Notes: generated by a model from the letters alone, not told the origin. 7,578 bases of DNA from Phyllobacteriaceae bacterium (GCA_012517025.1 JAAYVT010000370.1:1-7578); one strand, 5' to 3'; numbered from the stretch's first letter, positions 1 to 5,752 are shown. Made by a program: numbers and translations.

Positions 1-666
1 GGTCTGCTGCGGCGGCTGACGGGTCGGAGCCACCAGTTGCTGGCTCGCGCGGGCCGGCACGGCGACCGGAGCCGGAGCGGCGGCGGTCGGACGATTGTAG
101 ACCGGGATGAGGACGCGTTCGCCCGCTCCGGGGGCGCGGCCCGGGGCCCAGCCGTTGGTCTGGCGCAGCGCGCTCACCGGAACGCCGTAGCGATTGGAGA
201 GCGTGTCGATGGTCTCGCCCTGGCGGAGCGTCACGTAGGTGCCGCCGGCCGGGGTCCAGCCGCCGGCCGCGGCGACCTGGGTGTAGTCGCCGGTCGGTTC
301 CGGCGGCCGCGTCGCTTCGGCGAGCGGCTGCGCGACGGCCTCGGCGTAGGGGCCGGAGGGCGGCGGCGTCAGCTCGGCGCGGGAGACCTGAGCGGAGCCC
401 GGCGCGATCGACCCGGTGGTGTCGACGTTCTGCCACTGGCGCTCGGGGGTGCGGCCGTACGAGGAGGCGGCATAGGCGCTGCCGTCGCGCGGCATGCCGT
501 CGCCGCCACCGAGGATGGCGCGCTGATTGGGGGTGGACCCGGTGTAGATCGGATCGGAGAATCGGCCGGTGTCGCTCGAACATCCACCCAGGACGGCGGC
601 AGCCGCGACCAGGATCGCCACACGGGACACGTTGCCGGAGCACAGTTTCAGGATCGTCGGACGCAT
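1..666 (-). CDS. NlpD-like LysM lipoprotein, N-terminal part (cut by window edge)
   Basis: The 222 visible codons encode the start of an outer-membrane lipoprotein. Residues 1-28 form a signal peptide (basic start, then an Ala/Val-rich core) ending in the lipobox L-G-G-C with Cys29 as the lipidation site. Ser follows the Cys, which suggests outer-membrane sorting. A low-complexity Pro/Ala/Gly/Ser linker covers about residues 30-140. A LysM domain lies at about 144-188 (YVTLRQGETIDTLSNRYGV, ending in GERVLIPVYN), which in this family binds peptidoglycan glycan. The frame then enters a second Pro/Ala/Gln-rich linker and runs off the window. In NlpD/LppB relatives an M23 (LytM) peptidase-like domain follows and activates amidases in cell separation; that part is not visible, so it is inference. 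Position after surE and pcm supports the assignment. The ATG at 666 was chosen because it directly precedes the signal peptide. A GTG at 678 in the same frame is an alternative, and neither has a strong ribosome site. Confidence 0.85.
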   Translation of the reverse strand, partial: MRPTILKLCSGNVSRVAILVAAAAVLGGCSSDTGRFSDPIYTGSTPNQRAILGGGDGMPRDGSAYAASSYGRTPERQWQNVDTTGSIAPGSAQVSRAELTPPPSGPYAEAVAQPLAEATRPPEPTGDYTQVAAAGGWTPAGGTYVTLRQGETIDTLSNRYGVPVSALRQTNGWAPGRAPGAGERVLIPVYNRPTAAAPAPVAVPARASQQLVAPTRQPPQQT

Positions 667-813
667 CGCAACACTCACGCCGTTATGACGAAAATCTCGT
701 CGTTCACGTGCATCCATTCAAACCATCGTAACGTTGACGAAGGCTTAAGCCGACGACGGATTCACCATGTTTCGCGATCGTCGAAAGGTCGGGAGGCGGA
801 CTTCGGTCGAGGC
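667..813 (-). promoter_or_regulatory. pcm-nlpD intergenic region, possible nlpD promoter
   Basis: These 147 bases between the pcm stop and the lipoprotein start are less GC-rich than the genes. They hold a perfect 10-bp palindrome, GGCTTAAGCC (742-751), a GANTC site (759-763), and a weak -10-like TACGAT on the minus strand without a convincing -35. The minus-strand element GGTGAATCCGTCGTC ends at 766 and recurs with two mismatches upstream of the Sel1-like gene. I see no terminator hairpin after pcm, so read-through from pcm into the lipoprotein gene is possible. A separate promoter here is inference. Confidence 0.25.
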
Positions 814-1506
814 TCAGAGGGCGCAGGCGCGGCCGGAAATCAAGGCGACGCGGCGGGTCGGACCGACGTCCTCGCGGACGAAACCGGTTTCCAGACGGAT
901 CCAGCGGGTGAGCCGTTGCGGCTCGCGAGCCCGCCCGATCGCCGCCACCAGGATGCCCTGCGGTGCGAGTTGGTCGAGGAGCGCCCGCGGCACCTCCTCG
1001 AGCGCGCCGTCGAGCAGAATGCGGTGGAACGGCGCGTGGCGGGCGAAACCCTCGAGCCAGTCGTGGACCGAGGGCACGACGTTGTCGAGGCCGAGGGTGG
1101 AGAAGCGTTCGAAGGCGAGATCGGCGAGAGTGCGGAAGCGCTCGACGGTGTAGACCTTGGTGCACAGGCCGGCGAGCAGCGCGGTGCCCCAGCCCGAGCC
1201 GGTGCCGATCTCCAGGATGCGGTGTTCGGGAAGGATCTCGGCGGCCTGCAGGGCGAGCGCCTGGACCGACGGTGCGTCCGAGGTCTGGCCGCATTCGATC
1301 GGAACCGGCCGATCCTCGAGCGCGCGGTCACGATGGGTCGCGGCGACGAACAGGCTGCGCGGCAGAGTTTCGATGGCGCCGAGGACGCGGCGGTCGGCCA
1401 AGCCCTTGCCCGCCAGGGTCAGAGCCAGACGGGCCAGTGCCAGGGCCTCCCCGTCGTCGATCCGTCGATCGGCGTGGCGCAGAAGGGTGGCATGGCGGCC
1501 GGCCAT
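814..1506 (-). CDS. pcm: Protein-L-isoaspartate O-methyltransferase (divergent)
   Basis: A 230-residue cytoplasmic SAM-dependent methyltransferase of the PCMT family, which methylates isoaspartyl residues in aged proteins to start their repair. Recognisable parts are the N-terminal helical region with VLGAIETLPRSLFV (about 41-54), EDRPVPIECGQT (64-75), and SAM-binding motif I, ILEIGTGSGWGTALL (97-111). The latter part of the Rossmann fold carries APFHRILLDGALEEVP and then LLDQLAPQGILVAAIG. Length fits the family (about 205-230). The family's usual T-I-S-x-P active-site loop reads T-S-D-A-P here, and the usual GDG after motif I and the D-R-I-x-V-T-A-A segment are also altered, so enzyme activity is less certain than fold. 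The start is the ATG at 1506 because GGAGA lies 9 bases upstream. A GTG at 1545 would add 13 residues that look unrelated to the family. It follows surE after 101 bases, and the NlpD-like gene follows it. Confidence 0.85.
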   Translation of the reverse strand: MAGRHATLLRHADRRIDDGEALALARLALTLAGKGLADRRVLGAIETLPRSLFVAATHRDRALEDRPVPIECGQTSDAPSVQALALQAAEILPEHRILEIGTGSGWGTALLAGLCTKVYTVERFRTLADLAFERFSTLGLDNVVPSVHDWLEGFARHAPFHRILLDGALEEVPRALLDQLAPQGILVAAIGRAREPQRLTRWIRLETGFVREDVGPTRRVALISGRACAL

Positions 1507-1515
1507 GAAGAGACA

Positions 1516-1520
1516 TCTCC
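1516..1520 (-). promoter_or_regulatory. Ribosome binding site that decides the pcm start
   Basis: Minus-strand GGAGA sits 9 bases before the ATG at 1506. No comparable site precedes the in-frame GTG at 1545, so the shorter 230-residue product is preferred. Confidence 0.6.
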
Positions 1521-1607
1521 GAGAGATCCGAAACGACTCGGACACTCAAACCCAACGATCTGAATTTTCGGTTACTCGCCGACCGTGGCGGCCCGATGAT
1601 CCACCGT

Positions 1608-2369
1608 TCAGCCGTGGAAGGTGGCGGAAAAGCGGTCACGGGCGATCTGGTCGGTCAGATCGAGGCGCAGCGGCGTCACCGAGATGGCGCCGCGGGCGAG
1701 CGCCTCGAGATCGGTGCCGTCGCCGGGGGTCGTCGTCTGGGGGCGATAGGAGATCCAGAAATACGGGTTGCCGCGCCCGTCGATGCGCGGGTCGACGCCG
1801 ATGGTGGCGTCGTTGCGCGCGCCCTGCGTGGTCACCGCAACCCCCTCGACGGCGTCGGCGGGGCGCGCCGGGAAGTTGACGTTGACCAGCGTGCCGGACG
1901 GAATGCCGGCGTCGAGCAGGCGGGTCAGCACATCGGGGGCGTGGACCTCGGCGCCCGACCAGTCGGGCTGGGCGTCGATCGCCCAGGCATAGGCCTGCGA
2001 CAGCGCCACCGACGGAATGCCGAGCAGGGTTCCCTCCATCGCGGCGGCGATGGTGCCCGAATAAGTGACGTCGTCGGCGACGTTGGCGCCGCGATTGACG
2101 CCGGAGAGCACCAGATCCGGCTTGCTCTCGAGGATGTGGCGCACCCCCATGATGACGCAGTCGGTCGGCGTGCCGCGCACCGCGAAATGGCGGTCGGAAA
2201 TCTTTCTCAGGCGCAGCGGATCGGAGAGCGACAGCGAGTGGGCCTTGCCCGACTGGTCGGTCTCCGGGGCGACCACCCAGACGTCGTCGGAGAGTTCACG
2301 GGCGATGCGCTCGAGCACGCGCAGTCCGGTGGCGTGAATGCCGTCGTCGTTGGTGATCAGGATTCGCAT
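1608..2369 (-). CDS. surE: 5'/3'-nucleotidase SurE
   Basis: A complete 253-residue SurE, a cytoplasmic metal-dependent phosphatase that dephosphorylates nucleoside monophosphates and is linked in other bacteria to stationary-phase and stress survival. The metal-binding N-terminus MRILITNDDG (Asp8, Asp9) is intact. So are the loop with Ser40 (PETDQSGKAHSLSL), the segment RGTPTDCV, and the signature LSGVNRGANVADDVTYSGT with the metal-ligand Asn92. The length is normal. The start is well supported: GGGAGA (2376-2381) lies 6 bases before the ATG, and the family nearly always begins M-R-I-L. It is the head of a surE-pcm-nlpD run. The gap to pcm is 101 bases with no clear terminator, so co-transcription is likely. 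In many relatives serS lies just upstream; here the Sel1-like gene takes that place, 79 bases away. Confidence 0.97.
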   Translation of the reverse strand: MRILITNDDGIHATGLRVLERIARELSDDVWVVAPETDQSGKAHSLSLSDPLRLRKISDRHFAVRGTPTDCVIMGVRHILESKPDLVLSGVNRGANVADDVTYSGTIAAAMEGTLLGIPSVALSQAYAWAIDAQPDWSGAEVHAPDVLTRLLDAGIPSGTLVNVNFPARPADAVEGVAVTTQGARNDATIGVDPRIDGRGNPYFWISYRPQTTTPGDGTDLEALARGAISVTPLRLDLTDQIARDRFSATFHG

Positions 2370-2448
2370 GGGGGTTCTCCCGCGGAGCGCCCCCGAGGTA
2401 GCACGTCGGTTCCGCGACCGGCAAGCCGCAGATCGCGACGACCGGTGG

Positions 2449-2718
2449 TCAGTGGCAGCGGATCCACTCGCGCGCCCGGCGCTGCGCCTCGGCGACCTCG
2501 GCCGCGGTCATCTCGCTCGCGATCTCCTGACGGCGCAGGGCGGCGTCGCGGTTGCCGCGGGCGGCGGCGAGGTTGAACCACATGTGGGCGGCGACGCGAT
2601 CGACGGTGCCGTCGCGGCCGATCGAACGGTCGAGACCCATCTGGAAGAACACGTCTGCGGTGATCGCCTGCGCACCCATTCCGGCGATTTCGGCGGAGTT
2701 CATCTCGAAGCGAGCCAT
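2449..2718 (-). CDS. Small Sel1-like repeat protein, function unknown
   Basis: An 89-residue protein with no signal peptide or membrane segment, so probably cytoplasmic. Residues about 20-60 fit one Sel1/TPR-like unit: a helix with FFQMGL, then GRDGTVD, then VAAHMWFNLAAARGNRDAA, where the W-F/Y-x-x-A-A-x-x-G-N-x-x-A pattern is the Sel1 hallmark. A second, charged helix follows (EMTAAEVAEAQRRAREW). I recognise the opening MARFEMNSAEIAGMGAQAITADVFFQMGL as typical of a short protein widespread in Alphaproteobacteria and usually left as hypothetical or Sel1-like; this is recall, not a search. A single repeat cannot make a superhelix alone, so it may dimerise or bind a partner. The ATG at 2718 is chosen because GGGGA lies 8 bases upstream; the ATG at 2733 would overlap that site. 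surE follows 79 bases downstream and may share its transcript. Confidence 0.75.
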   Translation of the reverse strand: MARFEMNSAEIAGMGAQAITADVFFQMGLDRSIGRDGTVDRVAAHMWFNLAAARGNRDAALRRQEIASEMTAAEVAEAQRRAREWIRCH

Positions 2719-2726
2719 GGTGCAGA

Positions 2727-2731
2727 TCCCC
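2727..2731 (-). promoter_or_regulatory. Ribosome binding site that decides the Sel1-like start
   Basis: Minus-strand GGGGA, 8 bases before the ATG at 2718. It overlaps the alternative start codon at 2733, which argues for the shorter product. Confidence 0.5.
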
Positions 2732-2806
2732 ATCTCGAATTCGTTCGATTTCGACGTTCGCTTTACTTCGCAACCCGTCGTTCATGGGGAAATAGTCGTC
2801 GGTTCG

Positions 2807-2836
2807 ATTAAAACTCGCGTTAAATTCGATGCTCAA
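2807..2836 (-). promoter_or_regulatory. Candidate sigma-70 promoter of the Sel1-like gene (and perhaps surE)
   Basis: On the minus strand, TTGAGC (2831-2836, four of six matches to TTGACA) and TTTAAT (2807-2812, five of six to TATAAT) are separated by 18 bases. Transcription would begin near 2800, giving a leader of about 80 bases. The -10 and part of the spacer overlap two TTAA half-sites 8 bases apart (2808-2811 and 2820-2823), one base more than the TTAA-N7-TTAA that CtrA prefers. GANTC sites begin 14 bases upstream of the -35. This is the best promoter match I found in the window, but it is unproven. Confidence 0.4.
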
Positions 2837-2849
2837 CGAAATCCGAACA

Positions 2850-2971
2850 GAGTCGAAACGAAAGGTATATTTCACGAAGGATTCACCGCCACAGGGCGAA
2901 AACACGTTTCGAATCAGTCCTTCTTCCGCAGGGACAGGGAAAGCGCGGAAAGATTCGATTCACCGCGACTC
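2850..2971. repeat. Cluster of six GANTC (CcrM-type) sites
   Basis: GANTC occurs at 2850, 2880, 2911, 2952, 2957 and 2967 (first bases), six times in 122 bases. By eye the remaining roughly 7450 bases hold about ten. The spacings are 30, 31, 41, 5 and 10, close to whole or half turns of DNA. In Alphaproteobacteria GANTC is the site methylated by CcrM, and its state in promoters can control GcrA-dependent transcription through the cell cycle. The sites are seen directly; methylation and regulation are inference. Confidence 0.6.
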
Positions 2972-3096
2972 GTCGAGAGCGAAGAAAGACTTCGACGAAG
3001 ACGAGCCGGCCCTTGCTCTCCCGACGGTTGCGGCGGTGATCCGCGCTCGTCTCGGCGCCGCGGCGAGCGACACAGGCCGCGCGGGCGAAACGCGGA

Positions 3097-3122
3097 GCGG
3101 GCGGGGATCGCTCCCCGCCCGC
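3097..3122 (-). terminator. Hairpin after the GST-like gene
   Basis: A perfect 11-bp stem (GCGGGCGGGGA with TCCCCGCCCGC) closes a four-base loop, reading GCGA on the minus strand, a GNRA-type tetraloop. It begins 25 bases after the stop of the GST-like gene. There is no real T-run behind it, only TCCGCGTTTC, so strong pausing or Rho-assisted termination is more likely than a classical intrinsic terminator. Confidence 0.6.
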
Positions 3123-3147
3123 CGTCGTTTCGTCGATCTCGGCGGCT

Positions 3148-3846
3148 TCAGCGGGCGCGCTGGCCGAACAGGACCTTCTTCGCCTCCTCGTCGGTGGCGA
3201 CGTCGCGGCGCTGGTCGCGGGCCAGGGCGAGGCCGCGCGTCACCGCCGGCCTGGCCCGCATGCGGTCGAGCCAGGCGGCGACGTGGGGGAATTCGGCGAG
3301 GTCGATCCCCTGCCCTTCCCACAACGTCGCCCAACCGACGATCGCCATGTCGGCGATCGAATAGTCGCCGGCGACGTAATCGCGGGTGGCGAGCTGCTTG
3401 TTCAGCACGCCGTAGAGCCGGTGGGTCTCGTTGCGATAGCGATCGATGGCGTAGGGGATCTTCTCGGGGGCGTATTTGGCGAAGTGGTGGTTCTGCCCGA
3501 GCATCGGGCCGAAGCCGCCCATCTGCCACATCAGCCACTGCTCGACCTCGACGCGGGCGCGTTCGTCGGTCGGGTAGAACTTCCCGAACTTGCGGCCGAG
3601 ATACATCAGGATGGCGCCCGATTCGAACACCGAGATCGGTTCGCCGCCGGGGCCGTCGGGATCGACCAGCGCCGGCATCTTGTTGTTGGGCGAGATCTTC
3701 AGGAACTCGGGGTCGAACTGCGCGCCCTTGCCGATGTCGATCGGGATCACCTCGTAGGGAACGCCGAGTTCCTCGAGCATGATCGAGATCTTCCAGCCGT
3801 TCGGGGTCGGCCAGTAGTAGAGGCGGAGAGATTTGGACGACGTCAT
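3148..3846 (-). CDS. Glutathione-dependent disulfide-bond oxidoreductase, YfcG/Nu-class GST-like
   Basis: A 232-residue cytoplasmic glutathione transferase-fold protein. It matches the Nu-class YfcG/YghU group, which binds two glutathiones and reduces disulfides and organic peroxides rather than conjugating. Residues about 7-85 are the thioredoxin-like domain: YYWPTPNGWK (Thr14 and Asn16 stand where YfcG uses Thr9 and Asn11 in place of a catalytic Tyr/Ser/Cys), DIGKGAQFDPEFLKISPNNK, the cis-Pro segment MPALVD (Pro58), and the glutathione-binding FESGAI (Glu75, Ser76). The all-helical C-terminal domain follows, with QWLMWQMGGFGPMLGQNHHF, IPYAIDRYRNE and the fold-stabilising YSIADMAIVGW. Length is slightly above YfcG (215) through a longer C-terminal tail. 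GAGGA (3856-3860) lies 9 bases before the ATG. It has hairpins on both sides and is probably a single-gene unit. I can see no clear promoter in the 178 bases before it. Confidence 0.93.
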   Translation of the reverse strand: MTSSKSLRLYYWPTPNGWKISIMLEELGVPYEVIPIDIGKGAQFDPEFLKISPNNKMPALVDPDGPGGEPISVFESGAILMYLGRKFGKFYPTDERARVEVEQWLMWQMGGFGPMLGQNHHFAKYAPEKIPYAIDRYRNETHRLYGVLNKQLATRDYVAGDYSIADMAIVGWATLWEGQGIDLAEFPHVAAWLDRMRARPAVTRGLALARDQRRDVATDEEAKKVLFGQRAR

Positions 3847-3965
3847 GCGGCGAAATCCTCGCGTCGCGGGTTGCCGGTCCGCCGGGGGCCGGATCCCCCC
3901 AGAGATGGGGCGCGACGGAGCCGCCGACCAGAGCTCGAAACGCCGAGCCGCCCCGCGAACGACGA

Positions 3966-3991
3966 CACCCCCGCGGGGTCGCGCGGGGGTG
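3966..3991 (-). terminator. Hairpin after the stator operon
   Basis: A 10-bp perfect stem (CACCCCCGCG with CGCGGGGGTG) with a six-base loop starts 33 bases after the motB stop. On the minus strand it is followed by TCGTCGTTCG, again without a T-run. Its position between motB and the GST-like gene supports termination of the motAB transcript. Confidence 0.55.
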
Positions 3992-4024
3992 CCGGGGGGA
4001 CGATCGATCCGTCGGTCGGAGCGA

Positions 4025-4882
4025 TCATTCGAAGGGTTTGGGCGGCAGCGGCGGCGCCTCGTGCACCAGCAGGATGTCGATGCGGCGGTTGGCCGCCAAC
4101 ATCGGCTCGTTGGGGAAGAGCGGATCGGTGTCGGCCTTGCCGACCACCGAATCGAAGCGGGCGGTGGGCACGCCGTAGCCGGTCAGGATCTCCTCGACCG
4201 CGACGGCGCGGCCGGCGGAGAGGTCCCAGGCGGACAGGCCGCCGGTCCAGCGGGTGCCGCCGGCGGTGTGACCGGTGATGCGGATGCGATGCGGCAGGCG
4301 GGCGAGCGGACCGGCCAATCGCGACAAGATCGAACGGGTGAATTCGTAGGGTTGCTTCGCCCCTTCGGCGAACATCGAGCGGCCGTCCTGATCGACCAGA
4401 CGGATGTTCAGCCCCTCGTCGGTCTCCTCGAACAGCACGTGTTTGGAGACCTCGGTGATCTCGGGCATGTCCTGCAGGGCCTGGCGCAACGAGGCGGCGG
4501 CGGAGAGGAACTGCCGCGGCTTCTCCTCCTTGGCCTGCTCGAAGTCGTGGGTGTTGTTCTCCGGACCCTGCTTGGCGCGCTTGTCGTTGGAGAGCGAGGA
4601 GGTCTCGGCATCGAGCTTCTTCTCGACCGGTGCCATCTCCTTCATGAACTTGCGCACCGGCAGGCCGTCGCGCTCGATCATGCCGGCGGTGCGGGGGATC
4701 GGCTGCACGCCGAAGGCGTCCTTGAGCGAGCCGGAGGCGTCGGCGAGCTTCTGCTTGTCCTGGTTGGCCGAGGCGAGCAGCATCACGAAGAAGGCCATCA
4801 ACAGGCTCATCAGGTCGGCGAAGGTGATGACCCAGGCCCCACCGTGTCCGCCGCCGCCGCCGTGTCCCTTCTTCTTCGCCAT
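4025..4882 (-). CDS. MotB/PomB-like stator protein with OmpA-type domain
   Basis: A 285-residue inner-membrane protein, the B subunit of an ion-driven flagellar stator. A Gly/His-rich cytoplasmic tail (residues 1-15) leads into one membrane helix (about 17-38) with FADLMSLLMAFFVMLL, where Asp23 is the ion-carrying carboxylate. It reads closer to PomB (FADLMSLLMCFF) than to E. coli MotB. After the helix, QKLADASGSLKDAFGV fits the plug/juxtamembrane region. A charged linker covers about 60-140. The periplasmic OmpA-like domain (about 145-275) has ITGHTAGG, the MotB-type WDLSAGRA (Arg225), VVGKADTDPLFPNEP and NRRIDILL, then a Pro-rich tail. Ala207 stands where most OmpA-like domains have the Asp of GHTD. 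GAGGAG lies 5 bases before the ATG. motA ends 25 bases upstream, so the two are surely one operon. Without other flagellar genes nearby, it could be a second, accessory stator. Confidence 0.88.
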   Translation of the reverse strand: MAKKKGHGGGGGHGGAWVITFADLMSLLMAFFVMLLASANQDKQKLADASGSLKDAFGVQPIPRTAGMIERDGLPVRKFMKEMAPVEKKLDAETSSLSNDKRAKQGPENNTHDFEQAKEEKPRQFLSAAASLRQALQDMPEITEVSKHVLFEETDEGLNIRLVDQDGRSMFAEGAKQPYEFTRSILSRLAGPLARLPHRIRITGHTAGGTRWTGGLSAWDLSAGRAVAVEEILTGYGVPTARFDSVVGKADTDPLFPNEPMLAANRRIDILLVHEAPPLPPKPFE

Positions 4883-4907
4883 GGGGGCTCCTCGGCCTCG
4901 CCGGAAA

Positions 4908-5678
4908 TCAGGCCGCGTCCTGGAAGGCGGCGCGGTGCTTGCTCGGCAGATAAGAGATCAGCATGTCGCGGATCACGCCCGGCGACTTGTTCTCGCGGAT
5001 CATCAGCACCCCGTCGATGATCAGGGTGTGGTTGATGTTCTCCTCGAGCGCCTTGATCTGCAGCTTGTCGGCGATCGGCAGGGCGACGACGTTGGCCATC
5101 ACCGCGCCGTAGAGGGTGGTGAGCAGCGCCACCGCCATGCCGGGGCCGATCTTCTTGGGATCGTCCATGTGGGCGAACATCGAGATGAGGCCGATGATGG
5201 TGCCGACCATGCCCATGCCGGGCGCGGCGTTGCCCATGTAGTTGAAGAGCTTGTTGGCATCCTCCAGGCGCTCGATGTGGAGGTCGCGCTCGCGCTCCAG
5301 CGTCTCGCGGATGACGTGGAGATCGAAGCCGTCGGCGATCATCCGCATGCCCTTGGCGAGGAACTCGTCGTCGATCTCGACCGCCTCGAGCCCGAGCGGA
5401 CCCTGTTTGCGGACGATGTCGGCGAGTTCGGCGATCTTTTCGATCATCTCGCGGGCGGCGACGTGCTTGTTGAAGGCAACCGCCTTCAAACCCGTCGTCA
5501 GCGCCGAGATGAAGCCGCCCATGGTGAAGCGGGCCATCGTGGTGGTGAGGGCGCCGAAGATCACGACGTTGGTGGCGAGCAGGTCCATGAACATGGAGAG
5601 CTTGGAGCCCTCCATCATGACGGCGAGAATCAACACGCCGAAGCCGCCACCGATGCCGAGGAAAGTCGCAATGTCCAT
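4908..5678 (-). CDS. MotA/PomA-like stator ion-channel protein
   Basis: A 256-residue inner-membrane protein with four predicted helices (about 3-22, 31-50, 150-170, 180-202) and a large cytoplasmic loop, as in MotA/PomA, the A subunit that surrounds MotB and drives flagellar rotation. The C-terminal half is strikingly PomA-like: NAAPGMGMVGTIIGLISMF, then MDDPKKIGPGMAVALLTTLYGAV, then PIADKL. Pro153 and Pro201 match the conserved MotA prolines (173 and 222). Thr160 and Thr188 match PomA Thr158 and Thr186, linked to sodium handling in Vibrio. The cytoplasmic loop keeps many charged residues (RETLERERDLHIERLED) in the region that contacts FliG. The start at 5678 is chosen by family alignment (M-D-I-A-T-F-L-G). 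An in-frame start at 5783 would add 35 atypical residues. The ribosome site is weak (GAGTGG, very close to the ATG), so expression may be low or the start uncertain. Confidence 0.9.
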   Translation of the reverse strand: MDIATFLGIGGGFGVLILAVMMEGSKLSMFMDLLATNVVIFGALTTTMARFTMGGFISALTTGLKAVAFNKHVAAREMIEKIAELADIVRKQGPLGLEAVEIDDEFLAKGMRMIADGFDLHVIRETLERERDLHIERLEDANKLFNYMGNAAPGMGMVGTIIGLISMFAHMDDPKKIGPGMAVALLTTLYGAVMANVVALPIADKLQIKALEENINHTLIIDGVLMIRENKSPGVIRDMLISYLPSKHRAAFQDAA

Positions 5679-5752
5679 GGGCCACTCGTACGCACGGGAC
5701 GCCCCTTCTGGGGTCGTCTCGGCGTGGAGTGTCGGCGAACAAAGGTAAGGAA

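Larger units (their letters stand above)
2719..3147. other. 429-base gene-free region between the GST-like gene and the Sel1-like gene
   Basis: No coding frame here has family resemblance. Open frames that cross it are accounted for by the flanking genes' antisense strand or are interrupted. It divides in two. From 3147 to about 3000 it is GC-rich and holds the hairpin behind the GST-like gene. From about 2990 to 2730 it is clearly AT-richer, with six GANTC sites (2850-2971), about ten TTCGA/TCGAA pentamers, a 10-bp direct repeat GATTCACCGC (2880-2889 and 2957-2966), and a candidate promoter (2807-2836). A weak interrupted dyad spans 2969-3005 (CTCGTC and GACGAG outside, CGAAG and CTTCG inside). 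The layout fits a long upstream control region for the Sel1-like gene; an unannotated small RNA is possible but not shown. Confidence 0.6.

Noticed and set aside
37..1563. Long open frame on the plus strand, and others at 1596-2576, 3283-4278, 3833-5020, 4404-5936 and 6482-7537
   Set aside because: They lie antisense to clearly identified genes. Their products are low-complexity Arg/Ala/Gly/Asp-rich with no family resemblance, as expected opposite GC-rich genes.
1601..1617. Small dyad spanning the surE stop codon (CCACCG and CCGTGG)
   Set aside because: Only four continuous pairs followed by a mismatch. Not a credible terminator.
2915..2951. Hairpin from TTCCGC and GCGGAA
   Set aside because: Six pairs around a roughly 15-base loop, no better than expected by chance in this composition.
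2719..3147. Replication origin or attachment site in the AT-richer region
   Set aside because: The GANTC cluster and lower GC raised this, but I see no DnaA-box matches (TTATCCACA type), no tRNA end and no integrase gene nearby.
5698..5718. Hairpin in the motA leader around CCCC-AGAA-GGGG
   Set aside because: On the transcribed strand only four G-C pairs are continuous. The extension needs an A/C mismatch and a bulge, so it is too weak to call.
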